A stretch of 64,000 bases of DNA, taken from Eimeria necatrix. Taxonomy: Eukaryota > Apicomplexa > Conoidasida > Eucoccidiorida > Eimeriidae. Each line of letters starts with the position of its first letter. Within the stretch, counting starts at the first letter, position 1. A model generated the notes under the pieces. The model worked only from the letters and a program-made list of their open reading frames with translations. It did no database searches and had not been told where the DNA came from. Shown in pieces: positions 43,650 to 55,200 of this stretch. The position numbers and the translations under genes were made by a program. The stretch is taken from positions 57,364-121,363 of the forward strand of contig NW_013654583.1 in NCBI RefSeq assembly GCF_000499385.1, given 5' to 3'.

Positions 43650-44420
43650 CACGGCGGGCAGGTGTTCGCTGCTCAGCAACGCCTCGTTTCCCAGTGCATA
43701 CTCAACCGCTGGTTGTTTAGTATCCCCGTATCACTTAGCGAAGGGTGAGGGCTCAGTTGAGATATGCCTTGTGGTGTTGCAAGCAAGCTATATCGCAGGC
43801 ATTAGGAGCTTCCATCCCGATTGTGGGACTGGAAGTAGTTCTGCAGTATCTGCCCTAAACCGCGGTTCACTATCTCTGTTTGGCCGTCGCTCCGGCGATG
43901 GTAGGATGGCAACATTCCCCGCGAGACGTCGAAGCGGTTGCATAGTTTGAGCTATAGATCCCACTGGAAGTGCGAATCAGGATCAGAAATGAGCATATCT
44001 GGGAATCTATGATTGCGAATGAGGCCGCCCGCCACGGGTTCGACCATATCAGTTGCAGTGTATGATCTCTTAACCGGAACAAAATGAGCCATTTTACTCA
44101 GGGAGTTAACCAAGGTCAGAATGGAATCATTCCCCCTGTTAGTGAGAGGTACGTCAGTCACAAAGTCAGGCTTCACGCGACTCCACCGACTCGAGGGAAT
44201 GAAGAGCTGTTGAAAAAGTCCCGCGACCTTGTGGTTCAGCGCTTTACAAGCACAGAAGCAGGTGCAGGACTTGAAGTACCCCGGACTATATGGACCAACT
44301 CCTGGCCAATAATAGAAAATGGTCAGAGCTAGGAAGGTTTTCTTCTGCCCTCGGTGCCCGGCGGTCACATGGTCATGATGTGCATAAAGGTTGTGTGCGA
44401 GGAACTCCGGAAAGTGAGAA
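43650..44420 (-). pseudogene. Integrase remnant of the retrotransposon
   Basis: A zinc-binding HHCC-like start (H...H-D-H-x-T-A-GH-x-G, then YYWPG and C-x-x-C) is followed by the catalytic core. The first catalytic Asp is in a DFVTD segment, followed by LSKMAHFVP, and the second Asp is in ISD-x-DS-x-F. A stop interrupts the frame at about 43950. The third catalytic residue, Glu, remains in SDGQTE-x-VNR downstream of it. A further block E-Y-A-x-x-N and YG at about 43710-43620 matches the end of the core. The catalytic residues survive but the frame is broken. Confidence 0.88.
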
Positions 44421-44798
44421 ACACAGATCCGTCAGACGCCGTGGATACAAACGCGCAACTAAGAGGGCTAGTAACGGAAGGTACGTTGGCGGTTGCAAAA
44501 CTGGGAGCAGAGAGCTTCGCCGAGCTGCGAGACGGTGGCATTGTATGGAACGCGGAAAATTGGGCATCTCGGCGAAGCCGGTGCCTTATCCTTGCTGCCA
44601 GGGGGGTCTCCCTTCGTTGGTGTAGGGAGCGGAGTGTCCGCAACAGCGGGAGCAGGCGCAGGCGGCGAGGGCTTCGGCGGGGGAGACTGGTCGCGTTGCC
44701 TAGATATTCGCGAATGAGAGTTGGCCAAATCCCGGCAGTTGGCAAGCCTCCTTTGCGTCTCCTGAGCCTAGTTGCCCTGGCTTGGAGGTTGGGCTGCT

Positions 44799-45219
44799 TG
44801 TAGTGTACAGCACCTACTGCTGCGATTATGCTGCTACCGGCCTCCTCGAGTTGGGGCCCTTGATAACCGTCTACCTTCGTCTCATTTCCTTGAAACAGTG
44901 GTCCAAATATCACAAAATACAGTTATTTAGAGTTTTTTTTCAGAATCTGTTCTCTTGGAAACCCCCCCACTTGGGGTTATCGCCTCCTAGGCCCCGTGGA
45001 GAGGTGGCCTGCACAGGTGCCGGCGCTATCACCAGCCCCAATCTCCAGGTATTTTCACGCATGTCTAGTGTATACATGCTAATTCGCAGACAAGTGGCCT
45101 TATTTCGGTCCTAATAAGAGTGTCCTGTCCTCGTTGAGTATTATGACCTTTTGTAGATCACCAGCTAGCTAACTTCTATAGGTCACCAACAAGCCCTATT
45201 CCAGTGCCTGTGCACTACA
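44799..45219 (-). mobile_element. Solo LTR B (421 bp) nested in the decayed element
   Basis: It begins TGTAGTGTAC and ends GTGCACTACA. The flanks CTGCT (44794-44798) and CTGCT (45220-45224) are a perfect 5-bp target duplication. Along its length it matches the reverse complement of solo LTR A, for example in the GGGGCTGG, GCGCCGGC and CTAGGAGGCGA blocks. It splits the host element between the RNase H end motif and the start of integrase. Confidence 0.93.
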
Positions 45220-45299
45220 CTGCTGGCACAAATGGCGCCAGACACTCCGGTGAGGGGATGCTGGATCCGTTGGGCGTGCTGAGCTGGCGCATCATAGCA

Positions 45300-46306
45300 A
45301 GGGAGGCGCAACAGTGCGTCTGCCACATGGTTCTGCTCTCCTTGTAAGTAGCCGATAGTGAAGTCTGGGAACTAGGGTTTGATGTTCAGTATATGTCATG
45401 ACTTTGGCCACTCACAACCTGGCTACCGAACCATATAGATTGCTCAATTACACCTTTCTGAGTAAGATTAACTAGTGAGCGGGCGACAACTGCATAATCA
45501 GAGCCCATGAACATATGACAATAGCTGACAGTGCCGAGAAACTGGCGCACGTGGGTCGCACTCTCCAGCGCCTCCGGCCAGACTTGTATAGCCTTTATCT
45601 TGTCTTCCGCAAATTTAACACCCTCTGGATTAATGATGTATCCAGTACGTGAGTTTCTTCTGAGCAAACTTCAAGTTGCGGAACTTACGGTAGAATTGAT
45701 GTGTGACAACGATGCTTAGCCCTTGCCGTAAAAGTGGTACGTGATAACCCAGGTCCGCTCTGTAAGTGAGAACGTCATCAAAGCATGCCACAGCTAAGTA
45801 AAGCTTGCAGATAAAAGTTTGTCAGAGCTTCGAAGGCAGCTGGTGCCCCTTTTTAAACAAAGGACATAAGCCTTTCTTCAGAGTTAGCTGGTGTCTCTTG
45901 TAGACCAAACGGCATGACCCTGTATTCGAAGAGGCCCATAGCCGAATGGAAGGCCGTGCTCCAGGGATTTTCCCTAGCCGTACGGATTTGATGGATGGGA
46001 CGCAGCTTGAAGGTCGATAAAGAAAATATGTAGCTCCCCACAACAGCTTGAATGTAGTCTGTTGAAGAGTCAACGGGAAGTCGGGGGCTATCTTTAATGC
46101 ATTCAGAGCTTGGTAAGTCAAGAACCATGCGCATCCGTAGTAGCCGTCCCTCATCAGCTCAGTTATCCACCACGATCGTTGGAGCCCAGATAGGAGAATA
46201 TGCCGACGCTGTCCAACCAACAGGCGTCAGATTAGCGATTTCCAGATTGCTAAAGAGTACTTGGTCGCCTGTCATGCGATAAATGGCGGACTTGGAGACT
46301 AGTACG
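45300..46306 (-). pseudogene. Reverse transcriptase and RNase H remnant of the retrotransposon
   Basis: The minus strand reads a typical RT: a WAP-x-x-VV start near 46170, then a segment ending HQIR, then F-x-x-MPFGL-x-x-(T/A)PA at about 45890. A CFDDVLTY block follows, with the catalytic Asp pair at 45774-45779. The thumb has FLG-x-x-x-YCH at about 45530. The RNase H end motif DFTIGYLQG-x-x-N-x-VADAL lies at about 45366-45308. The first catalytic Asp of the palm (normally in a KLDL-like block) is replaced in FSLSTFKL. Stops and frameshifts separate the blocks, so it is inactive. Confidence 0.9.
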
Positions 46307-46570
46307 GGTTCTGCTATGATATTTCCCGGGGAACGTTCCTGTCTTCACTACATTGTTGATTCCTCTACTGCACGCTCAATACACAGTTGTTCCCCGTTGA
46401 CGACCCTGAACACCCACTCCTTGGGGAGTCGTCCCATGTGAAGCTATCTAGGGCCTTGTATGCCACCGTATCTTAGAATGCTTCGCAGGGATATCTACAT
46501 ATTTCTACGCCGAGCGCTGCGGTCGTGCCCATGCTACATAACACCCCCCACACTGTGCTGCACAGATTTT

Positions 46571-47800
46571 TCACCACCAAAGAGATATGTCTTCAGGCTC
46601 CGTTGGCTTAGTATTCTCCTCACAAAGTAGACCTTTCTCTGCACCACCAATTGCTTTATCTGGAGATGCCTCCTCACGCCCTATCGTCACAAGCTTCGGT
46701 GCGCTTTGCTTATCCGACATCTGTGGCTTTTTGATTTCCCTCATTGTCCCTGCACTCGCTTGTTGTACCATTTCAAGTAGAATCTTCCCACATTCTGGAG
46801 AGGCGGGAATGGCGTTAGGCCCAGTCACTACTGCACCCATCGCACCCTCACGTGCGGTATGCCTAGTATGTTCGTCTACCACGACACCTAGGCTCTCTCG
46901 TTTGAACGTTCTGTTCTCCTGGCAATGCGCTGTGGTAGGTGCTGTTCTTGGTGTCCGTGTTCGCGCGGATGGGCTTAGAGCAATCCCTTACCATACTGTC
47001 CCAATCTACCACAGCCCATGCACGCTTCTGCAGAAAGGCGTGCGCGAGCGGCACGGGAAGGGCAATCTCTTGGCGTATGCCCCTATCCTTTGCATTCATA
47101 ACACTCCGTTGCCGCCCCATAGTTCGGGCCCTGGTAGTTGCTGTCAATTCAAGTCGATTAGCTGTACCTGGCCTTGCAGGGTGTCATTAGCTTAACTCGA
47201 GCCGCCGTCTGGGCAGTTCCTCGGCTAGCTGGGCCCACAGAGTTTCAAGCTTCTCCAGAGATGGTGCTGTCGCTTTCCAGTGCGGAATTTTTGAACATTC
47301 CTTCCAGGGTTTCAGTCTTGGTCAAACATGGGGAGAAAGCTGGCTAGAAAATAACAGACGATGCCGGTGGACGATACAGACGTTCCGTTGTCCGTGCGCT
47401 CGCAGAATTCTCATATTTCTAATGGCCGTCAGTGCGCCTTTTGTTGGCTGGCTATCTGGCGCAGCACTTCATCCCGGTTAGCATTGCTGAAGCATTACAA
47501 CACGCCACGATTCAACTCTACCCAGTTTGTCAGGTCCATACCTGTCTGTTAAGACCAATACCCCAAGATGTCCCCTTCCAGGGAGTCCGTGAGCTCCAAT
47601 TCTCAGTTCGGTTGTCCTAGAGCCAGTTTCATAAACTGTAGCTGCATAATTTTCAAAATGTTTTTCTTGTTTTTGCCCTCTTCGCGTGGTAGCTACACAG
47701 ACGCAACTGCAGCAACCACCAGAATCGCTGCGTGTGATACAACCGATTGCAACTGTTGCTAGGTCCCTCACTAACGGTGGTGTGTACCGGAAGGAGCCCG
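46571..47800 (-). pseudogene. gag remnant with two zinc knuckles
   Basis: A CCHC knuckle of spacing C-x2-C-x4-H-x4-C is readable at 47103-47062 (minus), with a stop codon where a Trp or similar residue would be. A second, degenerate knuckle (C-x2-C-G-x-x-G-Q-Y) follows in another frame at about 47023-46993, having lost the His and last Cys. Upstream to about 47.8 kb and downstream to 46.57 kb lie polar, helical frames that probably derive from capsid and spacer. The 202-codon plus-strand ORF here is a shadow. Confidence 0.72.
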
Positions 47801-47999
47801 TTACCTCCGCTGCACAATTCCGAGTGACCGGCTTCAGCGCCGGTTCGAAAGCTGTCTTCAGCCTCGGTAGCGGAATATTTAAACGCTGGAGCCAGATATT
47901 ACCACTTTTGCTGGTAATTGTGTGCGGCAGCGCTGGACCTGCTCGCGAGGTTAGAGCACTTCAGGACATTAGACAGCTACACGTAGGTACAAAACTGGT

Positions 48000-48507
48000 C
48001 TCTACACCCGTAAACGAAATTTAAGGTCACAGGGTTCCAGGGAATCAGAAACGTTTGGTGGTTTAGCGAGAGTAGGGGAGAGAGAGCAGGAAGTGTGATC
48101 AGAAGGAAGCCTCCCCAAAATGAAGTACGTTGTGCTCTCCCTGCCGTACCGCGTGGGATCTAAACCTTAGTCGACAGGAGAATTCCAATGATTAATCCTG
48201 CAAACCTGCCCTCCTCCCTTAACGTCCTCCAATGGGGGCAAAAGCCCAGATTACACATCAGTCAGATCTGCCTGTCAGGGAGGTCCTCTTCAGAATGTGT
48301 GTGCCTAGATCTGCCCTTGCTCTGTCGGTGCTCCGGTGCTACGGGTAACAGTTCACGCAGCCCTGAAACTCCGCACGCAACGGCGGTTGCGGCCAAAACT
48401 CCTGACTCGCGGCGTACCCTAAGCCATTTCTGTCGAGTTACTACCGCTTTCCCATTGCTAGCTTCTACAGGCCCCAAGGAAACTCATTGTAGGGCCTGTG
48501 CACTACA
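48000..48507 (-). repeat. 5' LTR of the decayed element
   Basis: On the minus strand it starts TGTAGTGCACAGG at 48507, the same end sequence as the solo LTRs, and shares internal blocks with the 3' LTR at 42345-42673. The inner end is not clear. I estimate about 48000 from the length of the related LTRs. No certain primer-binding site was found. Confidence 0.7.
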
Positions 48508-49181
48508 CATAGGCTCTCACAGCGTAGGGGCACCAAACAACTCCCGTATTCCACGCCTTAGAGGAATCAAAAGACCACCGTATTCCTGCTTTCTCGTCGC
48601 AATTCTGGAGTCATTCTCCCAGCTTAAAACTCACTAAATTTCTGAGGCATTAGAGATTGTCATGTAGTTCACTAGTTGAATGCAAGGTATCCTCTCAATG
48701 GCTCGACTAGTGCAGGGATATTGACCGAATATTGTAATGGAGCTGCGCTCGCCGCACAGCCCAGGGCGTTGTGCGCCATGCGTCGAATGCTGAGAGGTGC
48801 TGCACATCCATACTAGTGTCCTGAATTTTCTATCCGCCTTTTCTTTGAAGGAAAACATCGTTTAAAGACTAAATATGTCGATGCCTCGGTGGCCATCCAC
48901 TGCGCTTGTGACATGACTCTATGCACTTGACGCCACACCACCTGACGCTGTTGTTCCACTAGGCTACTTTAGCCACAGCGTGCGAGCGCTCATATGCGTG
49001 TCATCAACTCCTTCGACTCACCATTGTCCCCTTAGTAGCTAGTAGTCTTATGCTGGAGTGCCTGAATGCGGAAAAACGCTGTAACCTCTTAGCTGCGGAG
49101 GGACACGCCAACGGTGGCACAGCGGCTAGCCGAGTGATTCAGCTATATATGGCCTTTTCCTTACTCTCGGATACGTCTTCT
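48508..49181. other. No gene seen
   Basis: Flank of the retrotransposon. Only a 74-codon minus ORF overlapping the LTR boundary is present. Confidence 0.4.
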
Positions 49182-49790
49182 TCAGTAGCACGTCATTTTT
49201 AAAGTGCATCCCTTGCGGGCTTCTTTGATATACAGCTGACGATGTACGTTAGTGCTCCATTTTGACTGCGTGTTGTAGCACACACAGCTACAATATACAG
49301 CACTATGAACTGTCCAAGGCTGATTTAGTTTGTCTGCAAGCTTGACACGAAGTCTGGGGACAAAGCATGAGATATGTTCGTGCCCATCTTCTTCACCTCG
49401 CGACTCGAAGCATCTGTTCCCACATCCACTTCGTCTCACTTTTCTCCACATTAGGTTGACTGTATTGTGCATGCTAGCATCGGACTCTATAGCGGAGCTT
49501 ACAAGAGTAGAACCGGCGAAGCCGGCTGGTGTCACTTTCGAGACCAAGCAGTCACTTTTCGCAGACTCTACTGGGTAGACGCGCAGAAGTCTACCCGCTT
49601 TCGTGGTCGCTGCATGGCACGGTATTTCCAGCAAGTATAGAATGGGCTGTTGAAGCAAGTTGTCTCGTGCACGGAAGTTGCATAGCGTATCGGCTACGTC
49701 TCGTTGGATAACGTCAAGGTAATCAGCTTGTTCTGAGTCGTTAATCAGAGCGAAATTTTCAGGAATACTCCGCAAATAGCTAGCCGGCAT
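49182..49790 (-). CDS. Unidentified 202-codon ORF
   Basis: It runs from ATG at 49790 to a stop at 49182 without interruption. The first half is acidic and protein-like, and the second half has seven or more Cys and a basic end. A GTAAGC donor near codon 97 raises the possibility that only the first half is an exon. No domain is recognised. It stands out by length in an otherwise gene-poor stretch, but its coding status is unproven. Confidence 0.33.
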   Translation of the reverse strand: MPASYLRSIPENFALINDSEQADYLDVIQRDVADTLCNFRARDNLLQQPILYLLEIPCHAATTKAGRLLRVYPVESAKSDCLVSKVTPAGFAGSTLVSSAIESDASMHNTVNLMWRKVRRSGCGNRCFESRGEEDGHEHISCFVPRLRVKLADKLNQPWTVHSAVYCSCVCYNTQSKWSTNVHRQLYIKEARKGCTLKMTCY

Positions 49791-49918
49791 TCATTACGAA
49801 AGTGCGGATATGCACGATATCAAATCGTTCATTTGAACTGTATGCCTTAAGTGAGTCCAAACGCCAGCGTATCCCAGAGGGCGATTGTAGAGGGATTTAG
49901 CAGGCCGTTTAATCAAGC

Positions 49919-49972
49919 CAAATGAACTCCACAAATAAGCATTATACAATGCTTATTTGTGGAGTTCATTTG
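49919..49972. repeat. Perfect 25-bp inverted repeat with 4-base loop
   Basis: CAAATGAACTCC...AAGCATT (49919-49943), the loop ATAC, then the exact complement (49948-49972) form a perfect hairpin. It is not followed by a T run. It could be a terminator-like structure, a fold-back insertion or a replication-derived palindrome. Confidence 0.92.
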
Positions 49973-50952
49973 CCCTAGCCAGTTGCATTGTCCAGAACAC
50001 CTAGCACATTTTCAGATCTCCCCAAAAGAACAAAATCCGACGATGAGCTTGAACTGTCTGATTTGGACACGTCGGATTTCTGTAACATAGCGCTGCCTGA
50101 CTGTTTTTATCCGTAAGAATCAATAAAAGACAGTTTTTATTGGCCAGCTGAGTGACCAATTCCCGCACAGTCGTTTTTCTTTTGTTCATGTTTCTCAACC
50201 TGCATATGCGAATATTTGCAACGAGTGAGTACACTGACGCAGTCTCGCGCAGCTGCTGGACTGGCAGGCTGACTTAGAGCGGCAGATTGGCAAGCTCACC
50301 TAAAGAGTTATGCCAGGCCCACGAGGAAAATGCATCCAAGGACCATGGGGGACTAGTCGGGAAAAAAGAAGATCAACCGCACAGCATCGATCTCACAATA
50401 CGTTTCATCAAGATAGCTCCTGAATCTTTGATGACCGCGCTAGACTTTCCGCTACGACCTTGACTATTCGACTTAAAACGAGCAGTGTTCGACGCTTGCT
50501 CGCATTCTCTGCCAATAAGCCTCACAAAACTGGATCAGCGTAACTTTCGTGCTATGCGCGAGAGTTCCGCTTTAGCTAGCTCGATACCCCGGGAAATCTA
50601 ACCGGCAATAGAGAGTGGTGTGCAGCCACCGGATCAGTGCAGGGGACTTGCCTTCTACCTCTTCGAGTTCCAGTGTGCCAGCCCTCCCATGGATTCAGCA
50701 CACACAAGATTACAATGCGACATGAGTATCTGCGCTGGACTGGTATTCCATGAAACACCGCCAGCACGTTGTCGGCTGCATATTCTTCCGCGTATCAAAT
50801 CCACTGCATCATATCAACCTGCATTAGTAGGCTCCAACGGAGCAGCTGATTTCTCACCTGCGTCAATGAAATCTCTAAGTGGTACAGCGCATCCTCATTT
50901 CAGCTTCTTCTATTTTCTTGTGGCGAAAACGTCTTTGTGACCCCAAGTACAT

Positions 50953-52254
50953 ATGGCTAAGTGGTTATTAATCGCGTGCGCATTAGTTCTCTCTCGGGGG
51001 TCAAGCGCGTCTAAGATACTGCGGTTCTTTTTTCTCTGCTGTGTCACCTTGCGTATCGCAAAGGCTGCTAATGATTTTAGTCTTATCAGTGAACAGAACG
51101 AATTCTTTCCGGGCTGGTTGGCGCGCTGCCGTTTGCAGAGTGTCGTGTTTACAGGCAGCTGTTGACGTGCAGTTCAGAAAAAATATGTGTTTTGCTTCGA
51201 ATAAAAGTAATGTGCTGGAGACACGAGTTTTACCGCGAATACAGCTGCCTTACGCCTTTCCAATTTCTGAAGCGTCAGTGGTGGTTATCGCCGTTGCAAT
51301 CTATCTCGTCATTACTTGTGCAACTCCCGCATTCCTGGTGAGATCGTGCGGACACGGTACCTTTACCCTCAAGGAGTTTCTTTTGTTGCAACCTAGGTAG
51401 AGGGTAGGAAATCACTGCATATTCTGGGTTCTTGTCTACGAAAGCCAAATCGCAGCGTCTCATCTCAGGGGCATTCATCTCGTGACAGGCTGAGGGCTTG
51501 CTCGGGGACGACATACTTTTTTCTGTTTCACAGAAGGAAAATTCTCTTACTCATTAAACTCCCGAAATGCCGGTCGCAGTGAAGAATGTGGAAATAGACG
51601 TATGCTGTCGTTAATGCGACGCTACGAGCAATAGCCATGCGTGCAGTATTCCTTCCCACCTCAGCATTCTGCAGAGAAGTTGGGCCCTGGACCTTGCTGT
51701 GCCGTTAAACAGTAACAGTCTTGTACTGTGTAGCAGCCTGTAGACCGGGGATATCGCAGTGGCTGAAATAACTGTCCCATGAGGGTCGTAGCTATGTTGG
51801 TTCTCTCTGCTTCTTTTGGACAAGCTTTACACTGAAGAGATTCACAAAAGAAGCACAATTAAGGGGAATTTTAAGCACACACTGAACTCATATTTGAACA
51901 ATACTCTATGTGCTACACTACCTCATTTTCAGCCTAGCTGCAGGGGTCGCGCTTAGCTCTAATATCACTGCGGTTAGCTGCTTGTCTCGTAGCGTACTGC
52001 TCGCTTCTAAGTCTGTGGAACGTGTCTCAATTGTAATTCATGCTGTGCTGGTGCCTTATTATCTGCACAGACAATTTCGGGATGTTCCTCCTCCAGGTAG
52101 AGTAGTTGTTGCACTCCAGAACATCCTGACATTCATTGACATGTGTATGATTTTCGAGCTAATTACGGATGAGGATAACCCACAAAATTTCAACGCTGCG
52201 TTTGCAGTAGCCCAATCGAAAAGAGAGCTGTGTTCGGCCCAGTTTCATTTATGA
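50953..52254 (+). pseudogene. Possible remnant of an ELO-type fatty acid elongase gene
   Basis: The frame at about 51185-51400 encodes a P-Y-x-(F)P-I-S segment, a hydrophobic helix and F-T-L-K-E-F, resembling the N-terminal part of ELO elongases. After TTTTCAG at 51931 the frame to 52254 encodes V-x-x-V-(I)H-A-V-L-x-x-YYL...ALQNIL, resembling the family's C-terminal N-x-x-(V)H-x-x-MY-x-YY...LQ block. The HxxHH iron-binding box expected between them was not found in any frame of 51400-51930, so the gene is either degraded or misread. A membrane-like frame at 50953-51165 may be an upstream piece. The family call is tentative. Confidence 0.3.
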
Positions 52255-55200
52255 AAGACCGCGTGCCCTGTGAAGCCAGTGAGAACGCAGTCGCCTACAC
52301 ACCATTTGTGTTACAGACGCGGACTGCTTCCAAATGAGCTGTAGCGACTTCGAACTCGGAAACCCAGCGAGTCAAGAAAGACGCCATTTGTCTTGTCCAA
52401 ATGGCGGTTTCTGATGAAGTCTCAAATGAAAGAATCGCGACTGTCGACTGGTTGTCGATTCGCAGGCATCGCACAAAGGAGCGACTGCAGGGAGATGTCT
52501 CTGGGTGTCATCTAATTTGTGATGTTTCTGAATTAGGAGTGTGTCGGCTTTGCCTTATGCGCTAAGCGTTTGCTTCTCTATGCGGATTGAGCGACTATGT
52601 TTTCCGTACAACCTTGACTCGAGCTTAACCAATATCTGTGTCCCCGAAGGCATACCAGCAATTTTAACACTTATTGCTCCGTTAGACAGTATGTTGTGGT
52701 ATGCAAGACTCTGGTGTAAATGCGATTACAGACAGCAGAGTCTTAAGAGGCCCGAATCCATTCTTTTGCCGGCCCAGTAATTCGAGGGAGTAACAGACCA
52801 ATGTACTGCGACACGAGCTTTTCCCAGATTTTTGACTGGTTAGCATTTTATCTGCCCAGCAACGGAATCTAGAACGAGAGCGCTGTACTGGAGAAATAGG
52901 TTGTTTCGAATTTTCAATATGCTTTAATGCTTATGGAACAGCCCGAGAAGCTATCCGCGGACCAGAAATCGCAAAATACAGCGGCTTTTAGCATGCAAAA
53001 AAACCAGGCGCCAGCACAGTCATTTACACGCGCAAAATATTAACGCTGAAGCAGTTGCATTCCCTACGAAAAATGCACTACTCGCTTAACTACGTATTCC
53101 CCTCGGGTAGCAGAAGGCGACAGAAGTCGTTGACACGAACTGGTACTCGTAGAATTCCCTTAAGGAAAAACCCATAAGTAAGAACTGTCTACGTGGATCC
53201 GCTGCCATCGGTAATCTCCGCTAGGAGCCAAAGAGAAATTTGATAAAATACGGGCCCCACTGGCCTGGGCAAATTGGCTAAATTGTGACTGGTTAAACCG
53301 GCGTTACGAACTACACCTACACGAAAATTGGAGACAATGTCTGCTGCCCGTGCGCATCTATGAACGCAAAGTATCTTAACTACGAGCAACAAGAATTCCA
53401 ACAGGAAGCCACTGCTATATCTTCAGGTGATCGCCAATCGAAAACACCAAACGAACGGTAGTATTGTATTTTCGCAGATAGTCTGTAAAAATCCCGCTTA
53501 ACAGTTTAATGTTGCAATATCCAGTGCCTGTGGCATTTCGTCAGGTCCCAATATGATGATTGTAGCCATGCTTGGCGAGCTCTGGAAAGCAGAACAGCCA
53601 CGCAAAGGAGAAGCATTCATGCTGTCAGTGTATGGAATCATAAGAGGTAATGGCCGCCGGAAAAACAGCAATCAGTGTGTTCTATCTAGCCCCACAACGC
53701 TTATCTAGAGTAAAGACGAGTTGACAAGTATACCAGCACCTTGATTGCCTTGCAGGGCGTTGGAAGCAGCGGATCTGTCGCTACGCCATGCTCGGAAAAC
53801 ACTAAACAGAGAACATTTGCCAACGCTTTTCCTGCGATTTGTGTTGCCCTCAAATGAGACTGCAGAAAGTTACGATCATTATTTCTGAGCAAAGCACGGT
53901 GTCTGCTGGAGAGAAGTTGGCCTGTTCAAAGGTAGAAAAATGAGACGGGTATTGCGGCACCTCTCTCAGGATCACCATTGTTAGGTCTTCTTGGTAGAGG
54001 CATCAAATGCTAACGTGTAGCCTTCTGAAAAGCTCTCTCAGTGATATACTTGGCCACGTTTGCTGTGGCAGGCGACAGGTAGGATCTAAGTGCCAGAGAA
54101 AAGGGCAGCTACCGCCGTTCGCTGAAGTATCGGCTAGCTGGCGGATCACTAGAGAAAGAAACACGTTAGCAGGGCACGTTCGGAGGACATCAAATCAAAG
54201 CTAGGAATTCTGCGCAGAAGGAGGGCACCTCAACAAGCCACATTAAGCTTGTAAACGAAGTTAAGTGAACGCAGGACATTGACAGTAAGAGACCTACCTA
54301 GTATGTGATACAAAAGAATATGACACTATACTGAAGCACTTAATTCGCTTTCTGCAAATGCCGGGCAAAGCGTTGTGCATATCCGCAGTTGAAGCTGCCC
54401 GCGCCACTCCAGGTGGCGTTCTATCCATCGTATATCCTCCAGTGTTAAATATGCGCAGTTAGTGTCATTCCCATCGTAAGATTCTCGCAGAAGTGCTGCA
54501 TTCAACTTTTCATACTGGCTGGAACACCTTCCTCGCAGCATGGACAATCTGGGCACTAAGCGCGCATACGAAGAGTTGAGACAGTGGAAGTTCCGCATCA
54601 CTGCATAAAGCAGCGAGCATGGCCAAATGAGTCATTCTTGTGATAATCATTAGCTGCCATAAACATTCCGCGTCACCAAGATATTGTGTCTGTTGCCAGG
54701 CGGCTAGTTGCTCAATGTGCTCCCGAACTGTCTCAATCACAGTGATTACTGCAGTCTCTAGCAGGTGCAACAGAGAGAAACTGGTAACTGGAGAGTCGAA
54801 CAGGTGCACGTGGTAGAATATGGTTTCGAGCCTAATCATGCCGCGTCATCAGAAAGACACAAACTCCGGAGTTGGAAGATCCTAGAGGTCACATTAAGCA
54901 AAAACAGCAACGAAAAAGCACGTGTGAGGCCGCTACAGGACACATGAACTCCTCAGAAAAAGGAAAGCATGTATGGAATGGCAGGAAGGCTCGCGGTCTT
55001 CTTCTGTGTCTGGTCTACGCCGGCTATTGCAGCTCTATACTCATCCCGCTTGTTTCGAATTTTACACTGGTCTAAAGCGGTTATCAGCCACTTCGTAACG
55101 CCTTAAGAAAGTAATAAGACCATTTCACATCAAAGTAAGAGAACCGATAGATTATGAAACTGCGGTTCAGTTTATTTTAGCCCGATAAATTCGCGACTCT

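Larger units (their letters stand above)
42345..48507 (-). mobile_element. Decayed Ty3/Gypsy chromovirus-like LTR retrotransposon
   Basis: Read on the minus strand the order is 5' LTR (about 48507-48000), gag remnants with zinc knuckles (about 47103-46993), reverse transcriptase (about 46306-45700), thumb/RNase H region, the RNase H-integrase linker (about 45366-45308), integrase (about 44420-43650), a chromodomain (about 43402-43250) and the 3' LTR (about 42673 downwards). This gag-RT-RH-IN-chromodomain order defines chromoviruses, which are known in Eimeria. Stop codons and frame changes occur in every domain, and a solo LTR interrupts it at 44799-45219. It is not autonomous. A protease motif was not found. 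Confidence 0.92.

Noticed and set aside
44365..44913. 182-codon and 149-codon ORFs on both strands
   Set aside because: They overlap each other and span the junction between solo LTR B and the integrase region, so neither can be a native gene.
45220..45245. TGGCGCCAGAC after LTR B as a primer-binding site
   Set aside because: The first five bases after the LTR are the target duplication, and the coding domains of the host element run in the orientation expected without this LTR. The match to a tRNA-type site is therefore probably chance.
46587..47195. 202-codon plus-strand ORF
   Set aside because: It runs antisense to the gag zinc-knuckle region of the minus-strand retroelement.
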